The notes beneath the pieces are model-generated. The model was not told the origin of the DNA. It made no database searches and was given only the letters and a program-made list of their open reading frames with translations. 64,000 nucleotides of DNA from the NCBI GenBank assembly GCA_034509735.1, contig JACGWO010000003.1, positions 62,001-126,000 on the forward strand, in the 5' to 3' direction. Numbering within the stretch: position 1 is the stretch's first letter; the number at the start of each line of letters is the position of its first letter. The stretch is from Sesamum alatum. Taxonomy: Eukaryota; Streptophyta; Magnoliopsida; Lamiales; Pedaliaceae. Below, piece by piece: positions 33,574 through 45,030 of this stretch. The position numbers and the translations under genes were made by a program.

Positions 33574-35075
33574 TCATTTCTTCATTATTTTGGAGAAATT
33601 ACTTTCTTCCGATTCTTCTTCGGATCTTTTGTGGTAATCTATCCTTTGTTCTTCTGAAGATTCAGAAGTCCCAACTTTTGATTTTGCTTTCAAAGCAGTC
33701 CTGATTCCCTGAAATAGTTGATCAAGGATAATTTCGTGGTTGGATTCTTCAAATGGGTCTTGTGATTCCCCTGCTAAACAAGAATACTTATTTTCTTCAT
33801 CTTTGGAAGAGGTTTCCATTGGGGACTCTGCTCCTGTCAGATTTCGTTTGAGGTCTTTCTGGACTTGATTGAGATATTCCTCAATCATTTGTTTCTTTAG
33901 AGATAATACCTCTCTTGCTCCTGATTCTTTGCGATATTTTGCTCGAATGGGCTAGGAGTCTGATTTTCTTCCTTCTCCAGGAGTGCTTTGTATTCTTGGA
34001 GTTTTTCCTCCATTTCATCAAGTGCTTCTTGACAAAAATATTTTTTTGTTTCCGGATTGATGAGCATTAATTTACTCCAGAATTTAGAACAAGATTTCCT
34101 TTTAATACAAGGAATTTTTTGTAAGGTCATTCCTACTTCAGGTAGCCATTTCCAAATCCATGGAAGTGAGAATTCCATAAAAAAGAAGAATGAGGCCATT
34201 CCTTCAATCCATTTCTGTGATTTTTTCCGCCTGGATAATTTTTGGCGAACAATTGATCCATTCCGTATAATAACCCTGGAAAATTTCAGGGAGTATAGAA
34301 ATTGGAGGACCATAATTTAACCACCATTGAAATACCCAATTTGGTACTTCTTGTTGGAAAACTAATGGACAAATTTTTGAAAAACCATGTGTGTTTTCTC
34401 TTATAATTTTCATAGAGAAAAGTTTTGTTGAATGCTTCAACATAGTCCAATAATTAAATTTTATTGGGGATTTAGACTCTGGATGAATATATTCTTTTTC
34501 ACCTAATGGGTTAATTCCCCATTCAACAGCAGTAATGAATTTTTTATTACTGCTTTTGAGTAATTAAATTCTTTTCCATTATTGGAATAAGTGTGAGTAA
34601 TTTCAACACTTTGCATTGCTTTCAGGATACACTCATAATGAGCCCTTGGTTTATATGAACCTGCTGTGAATGCTGTCACATCCAGATATCTTTTCATTAG
34701 ATACCATGGATCTTTTTCCCACCTTAAATCCTCATTTTCCAGAAGTATAATTACTTCCTGATGTTCACTAAATTTATAGTTTACTAACTCATCTTCTTCT
34801 TCCAATATTTTAGCATAAGATACTGAAGAAGATGATACTTCTTCGGCGGCGATTTTTTTCTGCTCCTTTTTAAATATGAGGAATTGCTGGAAGAGCTCAT
34901 TTTCTTCCTCAGAGACTTTATTGTATCTTCCTATTCCGGAAATGTTGTCTTTAATTAATGATCTGTTACCTTGGCGTATAATTTCGCCTGGTCTAAATCT
35001 ACCTCCTCTCTGATTGGAGGAGTTTCTGCCTCTTCCTCTTTGAGGAAGCATTCCTGCAATAAAAGGATTATTCAT
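33574..35075 (-). pseudogene. Pararetrovirus last ORF (function unknown), copy 1
   Basis: Starts at ATG 35075 with a Gly/Arg-rich N-terminus (PQRGRGRN), then an acidic linker. Next comes a conserved-looking aromatic core (PWYLMKRYLDV, then WDYVEAFNKTF further on, then several W-rich blocks) and a C-terminal glutamate/lysine-rich coiled-coil tail. The basic N-terminus suggests nucleic-acid binding, but I know of no assigned function. A transactivator/inclusion-body role would be a guess from position. Frameshifts near 34550, 34443, 34020 and 33890 break the frame; most are homopolymer-length differences from copy 2. Confidence 0.75.
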
Positions 35076-35084
35076 TTAACCGGC

Positions 35085-35440
35085 ATAATATCCTGCAATT
35101 TTTTGGTGATACAACAAATTTGCTATCCAAATATTTTTTATGCGATAATGATAAGACATGTCTGCATTTGGATGTTGAATAAGAATTTCCGAAATAATTT
35201 TTTTTTCTCTCCTCAATCTTTTTTCTTATTATTCTCTGAATTCTTTTAAGTCGTGCCTTATATTCAATAGGCTCATCCCAAAATTCAAACCTATATACAG
35301 GCCATTTTAGTCCATTCATCCAATAACTTTCTCCTTCAATCCTATCTTCAACCCAATAATCTGGGATTTTTAGAGGAGGTACTTACTCCTATAAAGAATT
35401 CTCCTCCAATCCAGTTAAATTTACCAATGTCTGTGTTCAT
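35085..35440 (-). pseudogene. Small pararetrovirus ORF overlapping RNase H, copy 1
   Basis: The ATG at 35440 lies inside the last codons of the RNase H ORF (stop at 35421), an overlap of about 20 bases. The frame is about 110 codons, aromatic-rich at the start and basic towards the end (a RLKRIQRIIRKK stretch, likely helical). It is broken in this copy near 35210 and 35375. Function is unknown. Its overlap and its presence in both copies argue that it is a real viral gene. Confidence 0.55.
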
Positions 35441-37170
35441 TTAGATATTCTCTTGATAAGAAGTCAGGAAGACTATTAGTCTTTCCTTTAATATGTTCTA
35501 TTGTAAAATTAAATGGAGCTAAATGTGCTTGCCATCTAGCAAACATTTGTTTAGAAACATCATGCTTAAAGTCTTTGTTAAACATAAACTTAGCAGCAGA
35601 ACAATCTGTTCTGATAATAAATTCTTGGTTTAATAAGTCATCTTGGAATTTTTAAAACACATTTAACAATAGCAAGAACTTCTTTAGCCACTGTAGCATA
35701 ATTTAATTGGGCTGCTTTCCATTTTCCAGAATGGAATCTAACTAAATATTCTTGTTTATTATTATCGATTTGTTTTTAATATTCCTCCAAATCCTATTTC
35801 AGAAGCATCTGTTTCTATTATTTTCTTCCAATTAGGATTTGCTAGTGTTAGACATGGTAATGATTTAACCTTCTGTTTTATTAGCCTAACTGCTTTAGTG
35901 TGATCTTCTGTCCATTCCAATGGATTTTTCTTGAGCCTATCATATAATAATGCTGTGTCTTGTGCAAGATTTTTGTAATATGGAGCTATATAATTTAGGC
36001 TTCCTAAAAATCTCTGTAATTGAGTTCTATCAATAATTTTATCCGGAAATTTATCTGCAAATTCTATGCATCTGTTAATGGGAATTATTTCTCCTTTTTC
36101 GATATTGTGACCTAAAAATCTTATCTTAGTTTGGAAGATACTCATTTTGGTTTAGATATTACTAATCCATTTTGAATGACTATCGTTTTAAACATTTCTA
36201 AATGTTTTAAAGTGGTCTTCTATGTTATTGGAGAAGACTAAGATGTCATCAATATAAACAATAATAAAGTTCGAGAATTGGTTAAAAATATCATTCATGA
36301 TATTTTGGAATTCTGAAGGTGCATTTTTCAGACCAAAAGGCATAACATTCCACTCATAATGGCCAAAAGGAACTGTAAATGCAGTTTTATATCTATCTGA
36401 TTCACTTATCTGAATCTGCCAATATCCTGATTTTAAGTCAAATTTTGAAAAAATTATTGCCTTATGCAATCTATCTAAAAGATCTTTTTTATTGGGGATT
36501 GGATACCTTATCCATTTTAAAACTTTATTGAGGGGCTTATAATTGATAACAAGTCTAGGTCTCCCTCTTTCCTGTTCTGCATGTTTATTAACATAAAAAG
36601 CAGTACATGACCAAGGTGATTTAGAGGATCTAATTAGTTTTTTATCTACTAATCCCTTAATCTCCTCTTTGCATAACTCTAGATATTCGGAATTCATCTG
36701 ACAAGGTCTCGCCTTAGTGGGAATATTTTTTTCTAAAAACTCATTTTCATATGGGAGGCTTACAATATGTTTCTTTCTATGCCAAAATGCATTAGGGTGT
36801 TCATTACATGTCTCAAGTTCGAATTTATTTTGAACCATTTTAATTTTTGCTTGTAATTTTGGATTTTGAAGTAATTCATCTATCTGTAAAGAATTGATTT
36901 CTTCTTTTATGAAACAGATTTGATTTGTTTTAGAAATTATTAAATCTCTTATTTCATTAATAACTTTATCCATTGGTTGAGTAATAAATTCAAATTTTAT
37001 TATCTCATCTTCAAATGTTCCTATTATACCTTTGTCATTAATGTTTTTTATTGGGAAAATCTTTTTTAGAAAGGGTGTTCCTAAGATTATATCATTTGTT
37101 AAATCCTTAATTAGTAGGAAACTCATAGGGATACATTTTTTATTATTACATATATAAGCTTTTGGGATTT
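35421..37170 (-). pseudogene. Pararetrovirus reverse transcriptase and RNase H, copy 1
   Basis: The RT copies viral RNA into DNA. Visible in order are a WHRKKH segment, RPRLVINYKPLN, FSKFDLKSGYWQI, FGLKNAPSEFQ and the catalytic YIDD (about 36245-36258), all in the frame 37126-36188. The thumb/connection and the start of RNase H (TDASEIGFGG) follow at 36145-35762, and the RNase H end lies at 35760-35421. Breaks fall near 36150-36190, 35760 and 35650. The catalytic residues are present, so inactivity rests on the frameshifts alone. Confidence 0.9.
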
Positions 37171-37460
37171 TAAAAACTTATGTTTAATTTTTGCCCATTG
37201 GCAGAGGATAATGAATGAGTTGTTTTTTCAAAGTATTTGGTTGGTATTAATCCTTCTTTTATACAATTAATATCTGCCCCACTATCTACTAGAGCAGTAA
37301 ATGTTTTTCTAAAATTATTACTTATCAATAAGTCAATCTTTATATTCCATTTTTGACTGGTCACTACCTCTAATGTAGATAGGAAATTATCCTCAATTTT
37401 CTCTTTACTTAATTCAATGAATTTGTTATTTTTGTCTATTTCTAATATTTCTATTCTAGT
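37170..37460 (-). pseudogene. Pararetrovirus aspartic protease, copy 1
   Basis: The minus strand encodes ALVDSGADINCI (37300-37265), the retropepsin active-site motif D-S-G-A. The matching ILGTP motif of the fold appears ~65 codons on, after a frameshift at ~37165. It lies between capsid and RT in the same long frame and would release them from the polyprotein. Confidence 0.85.
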
Positions 37461-39085
37461 AGTAAGAGTCTGATTATATTTCTTAATATTTTTTATTTCT
37501 TCTTTTAATTTTTCAACTTCTAATTTTAGATCTTCTGCAGTGGAAGGGTTATCTTTAATGGTTTGTTTTTCTCTGAGTATTTTTTTAACTTCAGTAATTG
37601 TATAGGGTTCAAATGGTTTACTAATTAAGTTTTCATATGTCTGATTTGACTCAGAAGATGAACCTCTATTGTTATCCATTTTACTAAGGATAATATTTCT
37701 TATTTCAGGGTCCTTAATTTCCCTGAGCAACTCAACTATATGATTATCTGTAAGGACATTTACTGTTGACAAATCTTTGAATTGTGCCATTAATTCATAA
37801 AATTCATCATCTGATTCTTCTTCATTAGTCCCTTGTTTACATGGACAAGAAGAATCTTCTTCTTCATTTGATTCATCCGAGGTTGATAAATTCTCAGGAT
37901 TCTCTTCTATATTTCCTAATTCATCTTGATTATTTTCTTCTAATTCTTCAGATTCGGAAGATTCTTTTCCTTCAGAAAATATTGTATTTATTATATTTTC
38001 TTTTTCTTGGTCTTCTAATTTAAGACTATTAATCTTCTTTTTTAATCTTTTAGCTCTTTTTATTTCTACATCTATTTGCAAGGTGGTCTGTTTCACCGCA
38101 AATGTAACATCTTCTTATCTTTTTTGTTACATTATTTTTAGTTTTCCATTCATCTTTTCTGGTTATGTTTCTTTGTTTATTTTTTTCTTTTCTATCACTC
38201 CGTTTTTTATGTCTTTTCTTTTTTCCCTCTGGGGTCCTATATTTGGGAATTTTTTGTCTATCTGACGGCATCATTTCTATTCCAAATTGAGCACAAAATT
38301 CTCCTAGTTGTTTCTTCTCTGTTAAATTTTGTCTTTTAATTTGTTTTATTTAATCTAATTTCATTGCATAGATTTAAACCTTCTTGAATGCAAGTTCCAA
38401 TTAACTTCCCATAAGTATATTGATTATAATTTATTGCTACCCCTCCATTTCTGAGATTCTTCCTAACCCTTTCAGCGAATAGGTGAGGAAGTCCATCGAT
38501 GAATCTAGATTTCCAATGAGCATCATTGGATTCTGGGAGTTCCATTACTCTAGTAAGGAAGACATCTTTGTAAAACCTAAAGGATGTTAGAGTTTTACAT
38601 TGGAAATTCTGTAATAGGGTTCTAATATTTTCACTATTATCGGACCATCTCCCTGTAAAATGTTCTACTATATTAATGGCAAGTGTATAGACTGCTTGTT
38701 CTTCCATATTTTTCTGGTTTGACTGTACTCAAAATTTCATTTCTGTCCATCGGGCTAAGATAATTATCCCACCAGCCTTTTAATTGTCCTGTAAAACCTG
38801 CTATAATCATTTTAGCAATAGCCTTATCTGTATTATTATTTCCTTTACAGACAGTACTATACATCATCATTCTGTGAATAGTATTGTAGATTTGTCTTTC
38901 TGTATAACCATCAATATTCCATTCATAAATTTGTTTCCCATTATAGCTATGCTGGTCATAAATCTCTTGTTCCTCATATAGTATGTCTTGAGGTGTGGGC
39001 CTAGGATAATAAAATTTTGTTTGCATAGGCTTCCTAGCATATTTCTCTATTTTATTTATTCCTTCTGGCAAATTTTTTTCTACTA
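37460..39085 (-). pseudogene. Pararetrovirus capsid protein, copy 1
   Basis: The ATG region is near 39080. The core has KMIIAGFTGQLKGWW (~38810-38770) and a GLPHLFAERVRKNLR segment, typical of caulimovirid capsids. A lysine/arginine-rich stretch, a CX2CX4HX4C zinc knuckle (CYICGETDHLANRC, ~38112-38068) and a glutamate/serine-rich acidic domain with the DSSCPCKQ patch follow. The knuckle binds RNA for packaging. Frameshifts near 38715, 38345 and 38065 split it; at each, copy 2 differs by one base in a homopolymer. Confidence 0.85.
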
Positions 39086-39099
39086 TTTTCAGTTGTCAT

Positions 39100-39823
39100 G
39101 TCATCACTTAAGGTGTTTAATTTTAAGTCCCTAAATTTTTGATCCAATAATTTTTTCTAATTCTCCTAAGGGTTTTAAATGGAAATCTTCAATTTCAGGA
39201 GGCGGTTGGATTGATGATTTTGCTATGATTTCTTTATTTAGTCCACCAATTACTGTATTTTTAGAATTAATTTCCTGCTGCCAATTAGATATTTTATCTA
39301 TTTTTTTATTTAGTTCGGTAATTTGTTCTCCTATAATATTTAAATACAAATTTGTATAATTTGTTTTTTCATTAACTCATTAATTTGGGCCATTGTAATT
39401 ATTAGGGTATCATCTTCAATTAATTTTGAAAAATGCTTTAAAATTAATTTTCTATTTCATTCGAGTTCATTTTAAATGATTGTTGAGGGGGAAATATGTT
39501 ATTAACAATTTTTCCATTATCTAAAAAATACTTTCTCTCTAGTACATTTAAATATTGTTCTGAATATTTGATGAGAAACCAGGGAACAAAAGCAACTATT
39601 TTATTCCTTATAGTTAATTCTTTATAAAATTGTTGAGAGATTATTTTTTGGTTTGCTATATTAAAGTTTTCAAAGAACCATTTCCTAAATGGTTTCCATC
39701 TTTCTTCCTTGAATTCTTTCTGAATTTCTTTCTAACTAGAGATCCAGGACTAAAATCTATTATTTTAGAATAGTCTACTAATGGGATCTCTGTTTCTAAA
39801 TCAATTAGATTTAAATTATTCAT
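39100..39823 (-). pseudogene. Pararetrovirus coiled-coil ORF, copy 1
   Basis: Starts at ATG 39823, directly after the TAA of the movement-protein ORF. It is broken by three or more one-base changes (near 39730, 39430-39450 and 39360). See the intact copy at 46679-47398 for the description. Confidence 0.7.
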
Positions 39824-40191
39824 TTATAAACAAAAATTTGTTTCTGAAGTTAATTCTTCATTTAATCTTGGATCTTTATATATCCCTTTAGCAATATTAT
39901 TAGACTGAATCCTTATTTGTTCAACTTTATTTTCTCTTATATCTTCTTGGCTATTTTCTTCTCTATTTTGTGAAGTGGATGCTCTAGATGGAGTCATAAT
40001 TTCAACTGGTGAAAAATATGATATTGTAGAATATCTTGAAGAATTGCTTCTTAAACATTTTGGTTGGTTATTAATAAAGTCTATTCTAACATTTCCTTCT
40101 GGATTTTGAACAATACTAGCATAATTACTTTCTATATGACTTAAAATTGGAACTTCTTTCTCAATTATCCAACTTTCTGGGAATTCTATTT
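39824..40191 (-). pseudogene. Movement-protein C-terminus, copy 1 (5' truncated)
   Basis: Only the last ~120 codons of the movement protein are present. At 40191 they are joined to copy-2 leader sequence, which happens to stay open in frame and makes a chimeric ORF up to 40393. The true C-terminus, ending in TAA next to the following ATG, is visible here, while copy 2 shifts frame just before it. Confidence 0.8.
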
Positions 40192-40666
40192 CATAAGGAG
40201 CCATGGCGACATGCCATGGAGGGATCGGGAATATACAATACAAAACCTCGCCGTAAAATCCGACCATGTAGGCGGAATATAAATCCGGCCATGTAGGCGG
40301 AAGACGAGAGATACCAAAAATATACAAAAATCGCCAAAAATCCGACCATGTAGGCGGAATGTAAATCCGACCATGTAGGCGAAAGGCGATCAAAATAAAG
40401 GAGTATCTTAAATTGTGATCTATATAAAGAGAATTTAAATGAATAGGAATAGAGTAAATTTGGGAACCTTTTACGCTCCGTTAAATTAATAAGTACGAAT
40501 TCAGTCTTAAAACACCACCAAAAGGCCCACACAACGCCATATTTGGCAAAACCGGGCAGCAGTGGTAAAACAGACTTCCTTCATCCTCATAATTTAAGGG
40601 AACGACCCAAAGGGTCTCCTTTCCATATTCATTTATTTTCCCCGTATATTTATCATAAATTTAAAA

Positions 40667-40703
<37 letters not shown>

Positions 40704-41168
40704 CCTTGCCATCTTCGTTGTCATGGATAATTCAACAGTATGAACTTAGCCTTCCATTAGGCTAAAAGCAAAATTAAAAATGAATACAAATACAATAAAT
40801 AAATACAATAATTTAAAGTAAAAACTTACAGAAGTGTAAACTCGTACACAAAGCTGAAATCTTATTTAGTGAGGGAGAAAGAAGGTGATATACATGTACA
40901 AGGGTGTTTTTCCGTCTGCCTCTAATGATCTAAGAGGGGGTATTTATAGGGAGGCCGGATCTGAAAGTATTATTTCAAATCCGTCTGTGATTGACAGGTG
41001 TCTTATGCATTAAGACACATGGCTGGAGTCATCTCCAGACGTATTACATGAATGACACGTGTTGCTGTATGTGTGACACGTGTTGCTTTGACTCGGTCAA
41101 AAATTTTCGACTTTGTTTTCTTCCGGCATTATGCTGTCTGCTTTCATTTCTTCATTATTTTGGAGAAA
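40192..41168 (-). promoter_or_regulatory. Pararetrovirus promoter and leader, copy 2
   Basis: Same arrangement as copy 1: CACGTG boxes at 41077-41082 and 41056-41061, TATA box at 40941-40949, a 30-nt A run on the sense strand (40699-40670), and the four palindromic repeats at about 40258-40381. The leader runs straight into the truncated movement protein of copy 1 at 40191/40192. If the promoter is active, its transcript would cover copy 1, including a nearly complete set of downstream genes. Confidence 0.7.
40941..40949 (-). promoter_or_regulatory. TATA box, pararetrovirus copy 2
   Basis: CTATAAATA on the minus strand, identical in context to copy 1. Confidence 0.75.
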
Positions 41169-42648
41169 TTACTTTCTTCCGATTCTTCTTCGGATCTTTT
41201 TGTGGTAATCTATCCTTTGTTCTTCTGAAGATTCAGAAGTCCCAACTTTTGATTTTGCTTTCAAAGCAGTCCTGATTCCCTGAAATAGTTGATCAAGGAT
41301 AATTTCGTGGTTGGATTCTTCAAATGGGTCTTGTGATTCCCCTGCTAAACAAGAATACTTATTTTCTTCATCTTTGGAAGAGGTTTCCATTGGGGACTCT
41401 GCTCCTGTCAGATTTCGTTTGAGGTCTTTCTGGACTTGATTGAGATATTCCTCAATCATTTGTTCTTTAGAGATAATACCTCTCTTGCTCCTGATTCTTT
41501 GCGATATTTGCTCGAATGGGCTAGGAGTCTGATTTTCTTCCTTCTCCAGGAGTGCTTTGTATTCTTGGAGTTTTTCCTCCATTTCATCAAGTGCTTCTTT
41601 GACAAAAATATTTTTTTGTTTCCGGATTGATGAGCATTAATTTACTCCAGAATTTAGAACAAGATTTCCTTTTAATACAAGGAATTTTTTGTAAGGTCAT
41701 TCCTACTTCAGGTAGCCATTTCCAAATCCATGGAAGTGAGAATTCCATAAAAAAGAAGAATGAGGCCATTCCTTCAATCCATTTCTGTGATTTTTTCCGC
41801 CTGGATAATTTTTGGCGAACAATTGATCCATTCCGTATAATAACCCTGGAAAATTTCAGGGAGTATAGAAATTGGAGGACCATAATTTAACCACCATTGA
41901 AATACCCAATTTGGTACTTCTTGTTGGAAAACTAATGGACAAATTTTTGAAAAACCATGTGTGTTTTCTCTTATAATTTTCATAGAGAAAAGTTTTGTTG
42001 AATGCTTCAACATAGTCCCAATAATTAAATTTTATTGGGGATTTAGACTCTGGATGAATATATTCTTTTTCACCTAATGGGTTAATTCCCCATTCAACAG
42101 CAGTAATGAATTTTTTTATTACTGCTTTTGAGTAATTAAATTCTTTTCCATTATTGGAATAAGTGTGAGTAATTTCAACACTTTGCATTGCTTTCAGGAT
42201 ACACTCATAATGAGCCCTTGGTTTATATGAACCTGCTGTGAATGCTGTCACATCCAGATATCTCTTCATTAGATACCATGGATCTTTTTCCCACCTTAAA
42301 TCCTCATTTTCCAGAAGTATAATTACTTCCTGATGTTCACTAAATTTATAGTTTACTAACTCATCTTCTTCTTCCAATATTTTAGCATAAGATACTGAAG
42401 AAGATGATACTTCTTCGGCGGCGATTTTTTTCTGCTCCTTTTTTAAATATGAGGAATTGCTGGAAGAGCTCATTTTCTTCCTCAGAGACTTTATTGTATC
42501 TTCCTATTCCGGAAATGTTGTCTTTAATTAATGATCTGTTACCTTGGCGTATAATTTCGCCTGGTCTAAATCTACCTCCTCTCTGATTGGAGGAGTTTCT
42601 GCCTCTTCCTCTTTGAGGAAGCATTCCTGCAATAAAAGGATTATTCAT
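41169..42648 (-). pseudogene. Pararetrovirus last ORF (function unknown), copy 2
   Basis: Same protein as at 33574-35075. Three overlapping open pieces remain: 42648-42382, 42473-41856 and 41883-41587, then the C-terminal coiled-coil-rich part 41582-41169, which is longer and cleaner here than in copy 1. The frame changes fall at poly-T or poly-A runs (for example 42440 and 41600), where copy 1 has a different length. Confidence 0.75.
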
Positions 42649-42684
42649 TTAACCGGCATAATATCCTGCAATTTTTTTGGTGAT

Positions 42685-43014
42685 TACAACAAATTTGCTA
42701 TCCAAATATTTTTTATGCGATAATGATAAGACATGTCTGCATTTGGATGTTGAATAAGAATTTCCGAAATAATTTTTTTTCTCTCCTCAATCTTTTTTCT
42801 TATTATTCTCTGAATTCTTTTAAGTCGTGCCTTATATTCAATAGGCTCATCCCAAAATTCAAAACCTATATACAGGCCATTTTAGTCCATTCATCCAATA
42901 ACTTTCTCCTTCAATCCTATCTTCAACCCAATAATCTGGGATTTTAGAGGAGGTACTTACTCCTATAAAGAATTCTCCTCCAATCCAGTTAAATTTACCA
43001 ATGTCTGTGTTCAT
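42685..43014 (-). pseudogene. Small pararetrovirus ORF overlapping RNase H, copy 2
   Basis: ATG at 43014, overlapping the RNase H stop (42995) by about 20 bases, with a TAA at ~42685 (110 codons). A one-base homopolymer difference near 42862 breaks the frame. It is the same unknown basic/aromatic product as in copy 1. Confidence 0.55.
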
Positions 43015-44505
43015 TTAGATATTCTCTTGATAAGAAGTCAGGAAGACTATTAGTCTTTCCTTTAATATGTTCTATTGTAAAATTAAATGGAGCTAAATGT
43101 GCTTGCCATCTAGCAAACATTTGTTTAGAAACATCATGCTTAAAGTCTTTGTTAAACATAAACTTAGCAAGCAGAACAATCTGTTCTGATAATAAATTCT
43201 TGGTTTAATAAGTCATCTTGGAATTTTAAAAACACATTTAACAATAGCAAGAACTTCTTTAGCCACTGTAGCATAATTTAATTGGGCTGCTTTCCATTTT
43301 CCAGAATGGAATCTAACTAAATATTCTTGTTTATTATTATCGATTTGTTTTAATATTCCTCCAAATCCTATTTCAGAAGCATCTGTTTCTATTATTTTCT
43401 TCCAATTAGGATTTGCTAGTGTTAGACATGGTAATGATTTAACCTTCTGTTTTATTAGCCTAACTGCTTTAGTGTGATCTTCTGTCCATTCCAATGGATT
43501 TTTCTTGAGCCTATCATATAATAATGCTGTGTCTTGTGCAAGATTTTTTGTAATATGGAGCTATATAATTTAGGCTTCCTAAAAATCTCTGTAATTGAGT
43601 TCTATCAATAATTTTATCCGGAAATTTATCTGCAAATTCTATGCATCTGTTAATGGGAATTATTTCTCCTTTTTCGATATTGTGACCTAAAAATCTTATC
43701 TTAGTTTGGAAGATACTCATTTTTGGTTTAGATATTACTAATCCATTTTGAATGACTATCGTTTTAAACATTTCTAAATGTTTAAAGTGGTCTTCTATGT
43801 TATTGGAGAAGACTAAGATGTCATCAATATAAACAATAATAAAGTTCGAGAATTGGTTAAAAATATCATTCATGATATTTTGGAATTCTGAAGGTGCATT
43901 TTTCAGACCAAAAGGCATAACATTCCACTCATAATGGCCAAAAGGAACTGTAAATGCAGTTTTATATCTATCTGATTCACTTATCTGAATCTGCCAATAT
44001 CCTGATTTTAAGTCAAATTTTGAAAAAATTATTGCCTTATGCAATCTATCTAAAAGATCTTTTTTATTGGGGATTGGATACCTTATCCATTTTAAAACTT
44101 TATTGAGGGGCTTATAATTGATAACAAGTCTAGGTCTCCCTCTTTCCTGTTCTGCATGTTTATTAACATAAAAAGCAGTACATGACCAAGGTGATTTAGA
44201 GGATCTAATTAGTTTTTTATCTACTAATCCCTTAATCTCCTCTTTGCATAACTCTAGATATTCGGAATTCATCTGACAAGGTCTCGCCTTAGTGGGAATA
44301 TTTTTTTCTAAAAACTCATTTTCATATGGGAGGCTTACAATATGTTTCTTTCTATGCCAAAATGCATTAGGGTGTTCATTACATGTCTCAAGTTCGAATT
44401 TATTTTGAACCATTTTAATTTTTGCTTGTAATTTTGGATTTTGAAGTAATTCATCTATCTGTAAAGAATTGATTTCTTCTTTTATGAAACAGATTTGATT
44501 TGTTT
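42995..44505 (-). pseudogene. Pararetrovirus reverse transcriptase and RNase H, copy 2
   Basis: The open frame 44413-43514 (299 codons) carries the full RT core with YIDD (about 43821-43835) and continues through the connection domain, further than in copy 1. RNase H resumes at 43494-43213 (TDASEIGFGG with the catalytic D) and ends at 42995. Breaks: near 44518 (an A/T run), 43545 (T run) and 43210. All named catalytic motifs are intact. Confidence 0.9.
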
Positions 44506-45030
44506 TAGAAATTATTAAAATCTCTTATTTCATTAATAACTTTATCCATTGGTTGAGTAATAAATTCAAATTTTATTATCTCATCTTCAAATGTTCCTAT
44601 TATACCTTTGTCATTAATGTTTTTTATTGGGAAAATCTTTTTTAGAAAGGGTGTTCCTAAGATTATATCATTTGTTAAATCCTTAATTAGTAGGAAACTC
44701 ATAGGGATACATTTTTTATTATTACATATATAAGCTTTTGGGATTTTAAAACTTATGTTTAATTTTTGCCCATTGGCAGAGGATAATGAATGAGTTGTTT
44801 TTTTCAAAGTATTTGGTTGGTATTAATCCTTCTTTTATACAATTAATATCTGCCCCACTATCTACTAGAGCAGTAAATGTTTTTTCTAAAATTATTACTT
44901 ATCAATAAGTCAATCTTTATATTCCATTTTTGACTGGTCACTACCTCTAATGTAGATAGGAAATTATCCTCAATTTTCTCTTTACTTAATTCAATGAATT
45001 TGTTATTTTTGTCTATTTCTAATATTTCTA
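44505..45030 (-). pseudogene. Pararetrovirus aspartic protease, copy 2
   Basis: Active-site DSGA at about 44868-44850; the DIILGTPFL motif lies in the open frame 44807-44505. A poly-T difference near 44880 separates the active site from the preceding capsid frame, and another near 44810 separates it from the rest of the protease. Confidence 0.85.

Noticed and set aside
37841..38265. Plus-strand ORFs opposite the viral capsid and acidic domain (also 38784-38981, 45660-45917 and 46360-46557)
   Set aside because: Antisense shadows of the capsid gene, with hydrophobic low-complexity translations.
40186..40393. Apparent fusion protein joining leader repeats to the movement-protein C-terminus
   Set aside because: It is a by-product of the duplication junction at 40191, not an evolved gene.
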